Source: Longispora sp047121295
GTDB taxonomy: Bacteria > Actinomycetota > Actinomycetes > Mycobacteriales > Micromonosporaceae
NCBI RefSeq assembly: GCF_047121295.1
Contig: NZ_CP139447.1
Location: 248,001 to 312,000 of the forward strand
Direction: 5' to 3'
Length of the DNA stretch: 64,000 nt
The position numbers and the translations under genes were made by a program. Positions 8,763 through 16,973 of this stretch are shown in pieces. A model generated the notes under the pieces. It saw only the letters and a program-made list of their open reading frames with translations. It was not told where the DNA came from and made no database searches. Position 1 is the stretch's first letter; each line of letters begins with the position of its first letter.

Positions 8763-9426
8763 TCTTGGGCTCCACGAGTGCGACGACCGCGTGCGGCCGG
8801 CCGGGCAAGGGGGTGGTGAGCGCGGTCTCGATGGCGTCGTGGTCGCGGCCGTCGACGGTCGCCGTGGACCAGCCGTTCACCGCGAACCGGGAGGCGATGC
8901 CGCCGGGCCAGCCGTGGCTGGCAGAGGAGTTGTCGACCACCACGACGACCAGGTTGTCCAGGCCGGTGGCCCCGGCGTACGCGATGGCCTCGTGGTTGGA
9001 GCCCTCGTCCAGCTCGGCGTCACCGAGGAGGACGTACACCCTCGGGCTGGTCAGGCCCTGTAGGCGCAGGCCCAGCGCGGTACCCGTCGCCAGGGGGAGG
9101 CCATGGCCCAGCGACCCGGCGGACATCTCGACGCCCGGGACCAGCATCCGGTCCGGGTGGTGGCCGAGCGGGCTGGTCACCGTGGCCGCGTCGTCCAGCC
9201 ACTCGGCGGGAAAGAAACCCTTGTCGGCGAGTACCGCGTAGTACAGCGCCGGCCCGTGCCCCTTGGACAGGAAGAACCGGTCCCGGTCGTCGGCGTCCGG
9301 GCGGGCCGGGTCGATCCGCAGCACCCGGTCGTAGAGCGTCCACAGCACGTCCATCGTGGACGTGGCGCTCGGCAGGTGCTTGTCGTCCCCGGTGAAACGT
9401 CGCCGCAGGGCGAGGAGTTGTTCCAT
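8755..9426 (-). CDS. Transketolase, N-terminal (thiamine-diphosphate-binding) subunit
   Basis: This 223-residue protein is the pyrophosphate-binding half of a split transketolase. It has FFLSKGHGPALYYAVLA, SAGSLGHGLPLATGTALG, and the thiamine diphosphate/metal motif GDAELDEGSNHEA ending in VVVDNSSASHG. ATG at 9426 is preferred over the upstream TTG at 9441. A promoter predicted from the SoxR box places transcription start at or within a base or two of 9426, so the message would be leaderless, matching the lack of any ribosome-binding site. It is divergent from soxR. The sugar substrates are not determined; it may be a second, stress-specific transketolase beside a housekeeping one. Confidence 0.87.
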   Translation of the reverse strand: MEQLLALRRRFTGDDKHLPSATSTMDVLWTLYDRVLRIDPARPDADDRDRFFLSKGHGPALYYAVLADKGFFPAEWLDDAATVTSPLGHHPDRMLVPGVEMSAGSLGHGLPLATGTALGLRLQGLTSPRVYVLLGDAELDEGSNHEAIAYAGATGLDNLVVVVVDNSSASHGWPGGIASRFAVNGWSTATVDGRDHDAIETALTTPLPGRPHAVVALVEPKNA

Positions 9427-9441
9427 GCCGGTAGAGTGCAA

Positions 9442-9459
9442 CCTGAAGTTGACTTGAGC
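9442..9459. promoter_or_regulatory. SoxR operator between soxR and split transketolase
   Basis: The 18 bases CCTGAAGTTGACTTGAGC match the E. coli soxS operator (CCTCAAGTTAACTTGAGG) at 15 of 18 positions. Read towards the transketolase gene, a -35 (TTGAGC, 9463-9458), a 19-base spacer and a weak -10 (CACTCT, 9438-9433) are arranged exactly as in soxS. The long spacer is the hallmark of MerR-family activation. It begins 12 bases before the soxR GTG, so soxR could also be autoregulated. Confidence 0.8.
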
Positions 9460-9470
9460 TCAAGGGGCCT

Positions 9471-9908
9471 GTGACGGTGGACACGATCACCATTGGCGAA
9501 CTCGCGCACCGCAGCGGCGTCGCGCCGTCCGCACTCCGGTTCTACGAGGACAAGGGCCTGATCCACTCGACCAGGACCAGTGGAAACCAGCGTCGGTACG
9601 GCCGCGCGGAGCTCCGCCGGGTCTCGTTCATCCGGATCGCCCAGCAGGTCGGGCTCTCCCTGGACGAGATCGCCGCCGCGCTCGCCTCGCTGCCGGAGAA
9701 CCGCACGCCGACGAAGGCGGACTGGGAGCGGCTGTCGCGGAAGTGGCAGGCCCGGCTGGAGGACCAGATCACGCTCATCCAGCGGCTGAAGGACCGGCTC
9801 GCCGGGTGTATCGGGTGCGGGTGCCTGTCGCTGAAGAAGTGCTCGCTGTCGAACCCGGGTGATGAATACGCGGCCCAGGGGCCCGGGCCGCGCTTCCTCG
9901 TCAAATAG
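9471..9908 (+). CDS. soxR: Redox-sensing transcriptional activator SoxR
   Basis: This 145-residue MerR-family regulator has an N-terminal winged helix (ITIGELAHRSGVAPSALRFY), a dimerisation coiled coil (about 80-115) and the iron-sulphur loop CIGCGCLSLKKC followed by SLSNPGD. The spacing C-x2-C-x-C-x5-C is exactly that of E. coli SoxR, so the [2Fe-2S] sensor is intact. SoxR activates target promoters when the cluster is oxidised, usually by redox-cycling compounds such as quinones or phenazines. It is divergent from the split transketolase with a matching operator in between. A quinone oxidoreductase gene converges on it from downstream. The start is GTG at 9471. Confidence 0.95.
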   Translation: MTVDTITIGELAHRSGVAPSALRFYEDKGLIHSTRTSGNQRRYGRAELRRVSFIRIAQQVGLSLDEIAAALASLPENRTPTKADWERLSRKWQARLEDQITLIQRLKDRLAGCIGCGCLSLKKCSLSNPGDEYAAQGPGPRFLVK

Positions 9909-9977
9909 CGCGTCCGGGCCGGGCCCGGCCCTGGGCCTTCCGACCGGTCCGGTCCGCGCCGGGCCTTCCGCGCCGGG

Positions 9978-10937
9978 TCAGGAGCCGGTGGTCAGCAGCA
10001 CCTTGCCGACATGGGCGTTGGCCTCGACCACCCGGTGCGCCTCGGCGGCCTCCGTCAGCGGCAGCCGCCGGTCCACGACCGGCCGCACCTTCCCCGCCTC
10101 GACCAGCGGCCAGACCCGCTCGCGCACCTCGGCGATGATCTCCCGCTTGTTCTCCACCGGCCGGGCCCGCAGCGTCGTGCCCGCGATCCACGCCCGCTTG
10201 GCCATCAGCCGGCGCAGGTCGAACTCCGCCTTCACCCCGCCCTGGGTACCGATCATCGTCAGCCGCCCGCCCGGGGCCAGCGCCTCGATGTTCCGAGGCA
10301 GGTACGACGCCCCCATGATGTCCAGGATCACGTCCGCGCTGACCAGCTTCTCGAACTCCTCCGACCGGTAGTCGATCGTGAGGTCCGCGCCCAGCGCCCG
10401 CAGCGCCTCGTGCTTGCCGGCGCTCGCCGTCGTCGCCACCTTCGCGCCCCACGCCTTGGCGAGCTGGATCGCGAACGTGCCGATCCCGCTGGCCCCGCCG
10501 TGCACGAGGAACTGCTCGCCGGCCCTGAGCCCGGCCAGCGCGAACACGTTCGACCACACGGTCGCGGCGACCTCGGGCAGCGCGGCGGCGTCGGCCAGCG
10601 CGACCCCCGCCGGGACCGGCAGCAGCAGGCCGGCGTCGGCGACCACCTTCTCGGCGTACCCGCCGCCGGGCAGCAGCGCGCACACCTCGTCACCCACGTG
10701 CCAGCCGGTGACCCCGGCGCCCAGGCCGACGATCCGTCCCGAGCACTCCAGGCCGGGCCAGGCGGGCGCGCCGGCCGGCGCCGGGTACTTTCCCTGCCGC
10801 TGGAGCAGGTCCGCGCGGTTCACGGCGGTGGCCGCCACCTCGATCAGGACCTCGCCGGGTCCGGGGACCGGGTCGTCGACCTCCGCCCAGGTGAGGACGT
10901 CGGGGTCGCCGAAGGTGGGGAGCGTCATGGCGTACAT
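9978..10937 (-). CDS. NAD(P)H quinone oxidoreductase, PIG3-type medium-chain dehydrogenase
   Basis: This 319-residue member of the medium-chain dehydrogenase/reductase superfamily reduces quinones or enones with NAD(P)H. It has the GroES-like N-terminus (GEVLIEVAATAVNRADLLQR), GLECSGRIVGLG, and the nucleotide-binding glycine motif VHGGASGIGTFAIQLAK (about 145-160). DVILDIMGASYLPRN and the remaining order match the PIG3/TP53I3 group. Zinc ligands of alcohol dehydrogenases are absent, as is normal here. It lies 69 bases from the end of soxR, convergently; SoxR regulons of non-enteric bacteria often contain such quinone reductases, but I see no SoxR box before this start. ATG at 10937; ATG 10928 is also possible. 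Confidence 0.88.
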   Translation of the reverse strand: MYAMTLPTFGDPDVLTWAEVDDPVPGPGEVLIEVAATAVNRADLLQRQGKYPAPAGAPAWPGLECSGRIVGLGAGVTGWHVGDEVCALLPGGGYAEKVVADAGLLLPVPAGVALADAAALPEVAATVWSNVFALAGLRAGEQFLVHGGASGIGTFAIQLAKAWGAKVATTASAGKHEALRALGADLTIDYRSEEFEKLVSADVILDIMGASYLPRNIEALAPGGRLTMIGTQGGVKAEFDLRRLMAKRAWIAGTTLRARPVENKREIIAEVRERVWPLVEAGKVRPVVDRRLPLTEAAEAHRVVEANAHVGKVLLTTGS

Positions 10938-10994
10938 GCCCTGAACCTAGCGCGCCGCGTTCGGGCCGGGTCTGGCACACTGGGATGGCTCGTT

Positions 10995-11077
10995 GGAGGG
11001 TTCGCCTAGTGGCCGATGGCGCTGGTCTTGAAAACCGGTAAGGGAAACCTTCGTGGGTTCGAATCCCACACCCTCCG
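10995..11077 (+). tRNA. tRNA-Ser (anticodon TGA)
   Basis: The acceptor stem GGAGGGT (10995-11001) pairs with ACCCTCC (11070-11076), followed by discriminator G. The anticodon stem CTGGT/ACCGG encloses loop CTTGAAA, giving anticodon TGA. A long variable arm and the T arm GTGGGTTCGAATCCCAC confirm a class II serine tRNA. No CCA is encoded. Confidence 0.96.
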
Positions 11078-11116
11078 CTCCAACTCCCGACGCCGCGCCG
11101 CACCCGGCGCGGGCGC

Positions 11117-11896
11117 TCAGGCCGCGTTCGGCAGGCAGCAGGACGAGCAGGTCTTCAGGCACTCCACGGTGAACGCCAGGCAGCACGTCCGCCGGTGCAC
11201 CCGCAGGTCGCCGCCCGCCCCGCGTTCCACGTCCACCAGGTCCGCCACGTCGAGGACGTCGAGCATCCGGCCGGCGCTGGCCAGCGCGTCCGCCGGCAGC
11301 GCGGGGGCGGCCCGGGCGACGGCGTGCGCGACCCCGGAGGCCAGCGAGCCCCACAGGCTGCGCCGGCCGACCCGGGCGTGGTAGCGCAGCTGGGTGAGCA
11401 GCGGGCCGAGGTGCTGGTCGAGCAGGGTGGCCCGGAAGAGCCGGAGCAGCGCGTCCTCGTCGGGCACGACGCGGACGCCGCGCTGGCCGGCGGCCGGGTC
11501 GTTGGGCAGCACGGCGACGGCGAGCCGGCGCATCCCCACCGTGACGTGCGGCTTGTCGGGCGACATCCGGACCAGCACGTTGCCGGCGTGCAGCAGCGGG
11601 ACCCGGCGCACGGCGGCGAAGCCGAGCACGGCGGGCAGGGTGAGCCAGTAGGTGTAGGCCTTCCAGGCGAGCGCGCCGGCGGCGTGCGGCGTGGCGCCCC
11701 ACGAGTCCCGGGGGCCGGCGAGCAGGGCGGGCATGGCGGTGCCGTCGGTGAAGCAGGTGGCCGGGGACCAGCCGGTCGGGTCTTCCACGACCAGGTTGTC
11801 GGCGACGCCGAGCCGGCCGCCCCGCGCGGCGCGGACGGCGGCGAGGGTGGTGAGGATCGGCTGGACCGGCGACTGGAGCGCCAGGGATGTGGTCAT
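11117..11896 (-). CDS. FhuF-like ferric siderophore reductase
   Basis: This 259-residue protein ends with the cysteine signature of FhuF-type [2Fe-2S] ferric reductases: RRTCCLAF, then CLKTCSSCC, i.e. CC-x10-C-x2-C. Earlier conserved features are LLHAGNVLVRMSPDKPHVTV and the long helical segment before the cysteines. FhuF proteins reduce iron in imported siderophores in the cytoplasm. An IdeR/DtxR-type box lies about 95 bases upstream of the ATG at 11896, so repression by iron is expected. No transporter or siderophore synthesis gene is adjacent in this window. An extra cysteine pair in the last turn (SSCC) is unusual. A longer reading with an earlier start would cover the promoter and is not favoured. 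Confidence 0.85.
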   Translation of the reverse strand: MTTSLALQSPVQPILTTLAAVRAARGGRLGVADNLVVEDPTGWSPATCFTDGTAMPALLAGPRDSWGATPHAAGALAWKAYTYWLTLPAVLGFAAVRRVPLLHAGNVLVRMSPDKPHVTVGMRRLAVAVLPNDPAAGQRGVRVVPDEDALLRLFRATLLDQHLGPLLTQLRYHARVGRRSLWGSLASGVAHAVARAAPALPADALASAGRMLDVLDVADLVDVERGAGGDLRVHRRTCCLAFTVECLKTCSSCCLPNAA

Positions 11897-11990
11897 GCGA
11901 CCACAGAACGTGATTGACGGGTACCGGCTCGGAGCGCTCCAGCGGGTGCGGCGCGGCGCATGCCCACGAACTGACCTCCGGCTCGACACT

Positions 11991-12009
11991 TTAGGGTCGC
12001 CTAACCTTA
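11991..12009. promoter_or_regulatory. IdeR/DtxR-type iron box
   Basis: TTAGGGTCGCCTAACCTTA matches the actinobacterial iron-box consensus TTAGGTTAGSCTAACCTAA at most of its 19 positions and keeps the dyad. It lies 95 bases upstream of the FhuF-like start and 108 bases upstream of the divergent reductase-like gene; the former is the logical target. Confidence 0.72.
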
Positions 12010-12116
12010 GCGGGTCCGCACCGCGATCTGCCAGTATCGGCGGTCACCCGGTGTGTTTATCAGGGGTGCCGGCGTGTTGTCCAGGAAAGTATGGAATCTT
12101 CCTAGATCATGTCCCC

Positions 12117-12722
12117 ATGCGTATTGGGCTTATCGGCACCGGCCGGGTCGGGGCGACGCTCGCCGGGCACCTGGTCGGCGTCGGCCACCAGGTGATCCTC
12201 GCCAACTCCCGCGGGCCGCAGTCCCTGGCGAGCTGGTTGCGGGTGCTCGGTCCGCTGACCTCGGCCGAGACGGTCAATGGCGCGGCGCGCGCCGCCGAGC
12301 TGGTCATCCTCGCCGCCCCGTGGCGCGAGCGGTCGGCGCTGCCCAGCCCGTCGGCGGTCACCGGCAAGGTGGTGGTCGACGTGATGAACGCCGAGCCCGA
12401 GGACGACCTCGGCGGCCGGACGTCGAGCGCCTGGACCGCCGAACGGCTGCCCGGCGCGCGGGTGGTGAAGGCCTTCAACGCGCTGTACTGGGAACACCTC
12501 CGCGACCAGGCCGGCCGCCCCGACCGGCGGATGATCCCCCTGTGCGGGGACGACGCGGCGGCCAAGGAGGCCGTGGCGGCCATCGTCACGCAGCTCGGGT
12601 TCGCGCCGGTGGACACCGGTGACCTGCTGACCGGCTCGCGGCTGCAGGAGCCCGGCGGGGAGCTGTTCCAGCGGGACCTGACGGAGTCAGCGGCCCGCTC
12701 GGTGCTGCTGCCGGCCGCCTGA
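12117..12722 (+). CDS. NADPH-dependent F420 reductase-like protein
   Basis: This 201-residue protein is a single Rossmann domain of the F420-dependent NADP reductase family (Fno-like). The N-terminal dinucleotide motif is MRIGLIGTGRVGATLAGHL, followed by VILANSRGPQ where the NADP 2'-phosphate is read. VVVDVMNAE and GARVVKAFNALYWEHL follow in the usual order. Such proteins exchange hydride between NADPH and cofactor F420, though many actinomycete members are of unknown substrate. The ATG at 12117 fits the compact start. It ends one base from the convergent flavohaemoglobin gene. Nothing around it handles F420, so the cofactor assignment rests on family alone. Confidence 0.8.
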   Translation: MRIGLIGTGRVGATLAGHLVGVGHQVILANSRGPQSLASWLRVLGPLTSAETVNGAARAAELVILAAPWRERSALPSPSAVTGKVVVDVMNAEPEDDLGGRTSSAWTAERLPGARVVKAFNALYWEHLRDQAGRPDRRMIPLCGDDAAAKEAVAAIVTQLGFAPVDTGDLLTGSRLQEPGGELFQRDLTESAARSVLLPAA

Positions 12723-12723
12723 G

Positions 12724-13839
12724 CTACCGGTCCACATCACCGAAGCTGTCGTACCGGACCCGGAACGACGGCACTTTCAGGTCGCTGATCCCGCGCAGGG
12801 TCGACTTCACCATCGAGGGCGAGCCGGACACGAAGAAGTCGTGCTCCTGCCAGGGTCCGTACCGGGCCATCACCTCGAACGCCGTGCCCTGCTCGCCGTC
12901 GTAGCCGGGGTCGTCGCTGACGGCCGGTACGACGGACAGCCACGGGTACCGGGCCGACAGCCTCTCCAGGGCGCCGAGGTCGTAGAGCTCGTCGCGGGTG
13001 CGTACCCCGAAGAAGAGGTGCACCCAGCGGGTCCGGTTGTAGGTGGCCAACTCCTCGACGAGCGCCCGGAGCGGGGCCAGCCCGGTGCCGCCCGCGACGC
13101 AGACCACGTCCCGGGTCGAGGTCCGGTCCAGGCTCATCGTGCCCATCGGCGCGCCGATCCGGAGCATGTCGCCGGCGTGCACGTTCCACACCAGGGCGCT
13201 GGACACCCAGCCGGCGCCGACCGCCCGGACGTGGAACTCCAGCAGGCCGTCGGCGCGGGGCGCGTTCGCGATGGAGAACACCCGCCAGAGCCGGGGCTGG
13301 TACCGGCACTCGACGCTGACGTACTGCCCGGCCCGGTAGCTCATCGGCTGCAACGGGCGCACGGTGAGCACCGCGATGTCGGAAGCCCGACGCTCGTGGC
13401 TGACCACCTCGGCGTGCCAGTACGGCGGGTTGCCGCTGTCGGCCTCGGCCCCGGCGATCATGATCGAGGAGATCGCGGCGTACGCGTCCCGCCAGGCCTG
13501 CTCGTACTCCGGGGTCCACTGGGCGCCGCAGTACTCCCGCAGCGACTCGATCAGGCACCGGCCGACGACGTCGTACTGCTCCGGCAGCACGTGGAACTTG
13601 CGGTGGTCCCTACCCAGCGCTCCGAGAAACTCGGCGAAAGAGTCCGGATCGTCCACGCTTTGTACGGCGTGCACGATCGCACCGAGTAACCGACTGCGTT
13701 GCACGTTCATGGTCACCGGAAATAGATCGCGCAGCCGTGGTTCGGCCAGAAACATGCGCGCGTAGAAGTTACCGGCGAGCACGTCCGGCTGTTCTACAAA
13801 GGACCAGCTCTCCTTGAGTAACACCGACAATGTACTCAC
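12724..13839 (-). CDS. Flavohaemoglobin (globin plus FAD/NAD reductase)
   Basis: This 371-residue protein joins an N-terminal globin domain (about 1-135) to a ferredoxin-reductase-like FAD and NAD(P) module. The proximal-histidine region reads RDHRKFHVLPEQYDVVG. The FAD motif is RVFSIANAP, and the NAD(P) site is VCVAGGTGLAPLRAL. It ends with FFVSGSPSMVKSTL as in the reductase family. It lacks some features of E. coli Hmp and is closest in layout to actinobacterial type II flavohaemoglobins, so nitric oxide dioxygenase activity is likely but not certain. The start is GTG at 13839; the gene diverges from the first subtilase with about 145 bases between starts. Confidence 0.88.
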   Translation of the reverse strand: MSTLSVLLKESWSFVEQPDVLAGNFYARMFLAEPRLRDLFPVTMNVQRSRLLGAIVHAVQSVDDPDSFAEFLGALGRDHRKFHVLPEQYDVVGRCLIESLREYCGAQWTPEYEQAWRDAYAAISSIMIAGAEADSGNPPYWHAEVVSHERRASDIAVLTVRPLQPMSYRAGQYVSVECRYQPRLWRVFSIANAPRADGLLEFHVRAVGAGWVSSALVWNVHAGDMLRIGAPMGTMSLDRTSTRDVVCVAGGTGLAPLRALVEELATYNRTRWVHLFFGVRTRDELYDLGALERLSARYPWLSVVPAVSDDPGYDGEQGTAFEVMARYGPWQEHDFFVSGSPSMVKSTLRGISDLKVPSFRVRYDSFGDVDR

Positions 13840-13985
13840 CTAACAGAGCATTACACCGTCACTTGTCTATATGTCGCACAAGGAGTGCGACGTGAACTGT
13901 CCATTGCGGGGATTGCCCCGACCCCCCGGCGCTGCAATAGAGTCGCGTCGACATGTGTCGTAATCGATCGACAGGTGGTTCCGCA

Positions 13986-16913
13986 GTGCGTGCGTACCGC
14001 AGAAAAATCTTGATTTCCCTTACGCTCGGGGCCACCGCCGTGGCCCTGACCTCCATTCCCTCGATTTCCTCGGCCGCCGCGGAGGGGCCGACCGGGACCT
14101 ACATCGTGCAGCTGGCCGGTGAGCCGGTCGCCGCGACCAAGCCCGACGGGGACACCCGGCTCGACAGCCGCAGCGCCGCCGCCAAGCAGCGCAGCGGCCT
14201 GCTCGCCCAGAACCGGAACCAGGCGCTCAAGTCGGTGCCCGGCGTGAAGAAGCTGTACGACTACCAGTACACCTTCAATGGTTTCGCGGCCCGGATGACG
14301 CCCGAGCAGGCGGCGAAGATGGCCGGCACCCCCGGCGTCTCGGCCGTCATCAAGGACGAGGTCCGCAAGCTCGACACGGTCTCCACCCCGAGGTTCCTCG
14401 GGCTCGACGGCGCGACCGGCGCGTGGAACAAGCAGTTCGGCGACGTCAGCCACGCCGGTGAGGGCGTCATCGTCGGCATCGTCGACAGCGGCATCCGCAC
14501 CGACAGCCCCAGCTTCGCCGCGCTCCCCGAGCCGCGCCCGGACCAGGCGATCATCGACGCCAAGTGGCACGGCACCTGTGACCCGAACATCACCTGCAAC
14601 AACAAGGTGATCGGCGCGCACTGGTACCTGTCGGGCTCGGCCATCCCGGAGGAGCACCGCTCCCCGCTGGACTTCGACGGCCACGGCTCGCACACCGCGA
14701 GCACCGCCGCCGGCAACAACAACGTGACCGCCGTCGTCAACGGCGTGCCCGTCGGCCAGATCTCCGGCATGGCCCCGGCCGCCCGGGTCGCCGCCTACAA
14801 GGTCTGCTGGGAGGTCGACCAGAACGGCAACGCGAGCTGCTCCACCGCTGACTCCGTCGCCGCCATCGACCAGGCGACCGCCGACGGCGTCGACGTCATC
14901 AACTTCTCGATCAGCGGCTCGCTGACCACGAACGTCGACCCGGTCGCCATCGCGTTCTACAACGCGGCCAAGGCCGGCGTGTTCGTCTCCGCCTCCGCCG
15001 GCAACTCCGGCGACCAGGGCGCGAGCTCCAACGCGCACAACGCGCCGTGGATCACCACGGTCGCCGCGAGCACCCACGACCGGCTCTGGTCGGCCAAGAC
15101 CACGCTCGGCAACGGCGTCACCTACACCGGTGTCGGCCTCGGCCCGGTCGTGCCGTCCGCCCCGCTGATCGCCTCCGCCGCCGCCGCCAAGGCCGGCGCG
15201 GACGCCAACCAGGCCCGACTGTGCTTCACCGGTACCCTCGACCCGGCCAAGGCGGCCGGCAAGATCGTCGTCTGTGACCGGGGCACCAACGGTCGGACCG
15301 ACAAGAGCGCCGAGGTCAAGGCGGCCGGCGGCGTCGGCATGCTCCTGCTGAACGTCAGCCCGAACTCGTTGAACGCCGACTTCCACTTCGTGCCGACCGT
15401 GCACCTGGACAACGTGGCCGGCGCGGCCGTGCGGGCCTACCTGGCCGGCACCGCCTCCCCGACCGCCGCGCTGGCCGCCGGTACCCCGGTCGCGGGCCGC
15501 GCGCCGGCGATGGCCGCGTTCTCCTCGAAGGGGCCGGGCCGGATCTCCAACGGTGACCTGCTCAAGCCCGACGTCACCGCCCCCGGCGTGGACGTGCTCG
15601 CCGCCGTCTCCCCGGACAGCAGCAACGGCAACGGCTTCGGCACCCTGTCCGGCACGTCCATGTCCAGCCCGCACGTGGCCGGCCTGGGCGCGCTGCTCAA
15701 GAGCAAGCACCAGGACTGGGGGCCGATGGCCATCAAGTCGGCGCTCATGACCACGGCCGGCCAGGTGGACAACACCGGCCAGCCGATCCAGCGTGACGGC
15801 GTCAACGCCAACCCGTTCGACTTCGGCGCCGGGCACGTCAAGCCGGCCGACGCGTTCGACCCGGGCCTGGTGTACGAGTCGACCTACAACGACTGGGACC
15901 GGTTCGTCTGCGCCACCGAGGACGCCCTCAAGGTGAACTGCGACGACGTGCCCAAGCGCGACGCCAGCAACCTGAACTACCCGACGATCGCGATCGGCGA
16001 CCTGCCCGGCGTGCAGACCGTCACCCGGCGGGTCACCAACGTGACCGACACCAACGCGATCTACCACCTGGACGTGGAGGCGCCCCCCGGCTTCACCGTG
16101 GAGGTCACCCCGACCAAGCTCGTCGTCCCGGCGCACAGCCACGACGACTACAAGGTGAAGTTCACCCGGACGACCGCCCCGTTCAACGAGTTCCAGTTCG
16201 GCTCGCTGACCTGGCACGACAAGCCCGGCCACAAGGTCCGCAGCACCATCGCGGTCCGGCCGACCCCGGTCAGCGTCGCCAAGGAGATCGTGGGCACCAC
16301 GACCTCGGGCAGCCGTGACCTGGGCGTCGACACCGCGTTCGCCGGTACGGTCACCGCGTCCGTCAACGGCCTGGCCGCCGCGAACGGCACCCCGCTGCTG
16401 CTGAAGAACCCGACCAGCGGTTCCTTCGACTCGGCGAACCCGATGACCAGCGACCACACCGGCAAGGTCGTCGTGACCGTGCCCGCCGGCGCTGACCTGC
16501 TGAAGTTCGCGACGTTCGCCGGCGAGTACCCGGCGGGCACCGACGTCGACCTGTTCGCCTACCTGCAGACCCCGGGCGGCCTCGTCCAGGTCGGCAACAG
16601 CGGCGGGCCGGACGCGGAGGAGTCGATCTCGCTGACGGCCCCGGCCGCCGGCACGTACGAGATCTACGTCGACCTGTTCAGCCTCGGGATGGGCCACTCC
16701 GACGTGACCATCAACGGGTACGACTGGGTGCTGTCCGGCAGCGCCGGCAACGCCACGATCACCCCGGCCACCCAGCGCGCGCGGGTCGGTGGCTTCGTCA
16801 CCTTCTCGCTGAACTGGGCCGGCCTGGAGGCGGGCAAGCACTACCTCGGCTTCGTGACCTACGGCGACGGCACCAGCGCCGTCGGCGGCACGACGGTCCG
16901 GGTCGACCCGTAA
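13986..16913 (+). CDS. Secreted subtilase (S8) with PA insert and Fn3-like tail
   Basis: This 975-residue serine protease has a signal peptide (positively charged start, hydrophobic stretch, SISSAAA), an inhibitor I9 prodomain (about 35-130) and a subtilisin domain. The triad is in IVGIVDSGI (Asp), FDGHGSHTAST (His) and LSGTSMSSPHVAG (Ser). A protease-associated domain is inserted before the catalytic serine (around KIVVCDRGTN). After the catalytic domain comes an Fn3_6-type domain (VTRRVTNVTDTNAIYHLDVE), as in plant subtilases, then a C-terminal bacterial domain with LFAYLQTP. The GTG at 13986 is preferred because AGGTGG lies upstream at 13971-13976. A paralogue with the same architecture lies at 19594-22641. 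Confidence 0.93.
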   Translation: MRAYRRKILISLTLGATAVALTSIPSISSAAAEGPTGTYIVQLAGEPVAATKPDGDTRLDSRSAAAKQRSGLLAQNRNQALKSVPGVKKLYDYQYTFNGFAARMTPEQAAKMAGTPGVSAVIKDEVRKLDTVSTPRFLGLDGATGAWNKQFGDVSHAGEGVIVGIVDSGIRTDSPSFAALPEPRPDQAIIDAKWHGTCDPNITCNNKVIGAHWYLSGSAIPEEHRSPLDFDGHGSHTASTAAGNNNVTAVVNGVPVGQISGMAPAARVAAYKVCWEVDQNGNASCSTADSVAAIDQATADGVDVINFSISGSLTTNVDPVAIAFYNAAKAGVFVSASAGNSGDQGASSNAHNAPWITTVAASTHDRLWSAKTTLGNGVTYTGVGLGPVVPSAPLIASAAAAKAGADANQARLCFTGTLDPAKAAGKIVVCDRGTNGRTDKSAEVKAAGGVGMLLLNVSPNSLNADFHFVPTVHLDNVAGAAVRAYLAGTASPTAALAAGTPVAGRAPAMAAFSSKGPGRISNGDLLKPDVTAPGVDVLAAVSPDSSNGNGFGTLSGTSMSSPHVAGLGALLKSKHQDWGPMAIKSALMTTAGQVDNTGQPIQRDGVNANPFDFGAGHVKPADAFDPGLVYESTYNDWDRFVCATEDALKVNCDDVPKRDASNLNYPTIAIGDLPGVQTVTRRVTNVTDTNAIYHLDVEAPPGFTVEVTPTKLVVPAHSHDDYKVKFTRTTAPFNEFQFGSLTWHDKPGHKVRSTIAVRPTPVSVAKEIVGTTTSGSRDLGVDTAFAGTVTASVNGLAAANGTPLLLKNPTSGSFDSANPMTSDHTGKVVVTVPAGADLLKFATFAGEYPAGTDVDLFAYLQTPGGLVQVGNSGGPDAEESISLTAPAAGTYEIYVDLFSLGMGHSDVTINGYDWVLSGSAGNATITPATQRARVGGFVTFSLNWAGLEAGKHYLGFVTYGDGTSAVGGTTVRVDP

Positions 16914-16927
16914 CCGGCACGCACTGA

Positions 16928-16957
16928 GAACGGCCCCCGGGAAACCGGGGGCCGTTC
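16928..16957. terminator. Bidirectional terminator hairpin
   Basis: A perfect 13-bp stem (GAACGGCCCCCGG / CCGGGGGCCGTTC) closes a GAAA tetraloop between the convergent subtilase and anti-sigma genes. A nearly identical hairpin is found at 59731-59760. Confidence 0.85.
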
Positions 16958-16973
16958 GTCGTTTCCGGGCAGC

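Noticed and set aside
9427..9441. TTG at 9441 as start of the transketolase N-terminal gene.
   Set aside because: It would lie inside the predicted SoxR promoter, upstream of the predicted transcription start, and has no ribosome-binding site.
10947..11702. Minus-strand frame containing GVGFEPTKVSLTGFQ.
   Set aside because: That peptide is the reverse translation of tRNA-Ser(TGA), and the rest is antisense to the FhuF-like gene in another frame.
13851..16841. Very long open frame antisense to the first subtilase (about 990 codons).
   Set aside because: It is the mirror of a high-GC gene with clear subtilase motifs; its translation is low-complexity Arg/Gly/Ala/Val sequence without any family pattern. 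The same holds for the long frame antisense to the second subtilase and several others.
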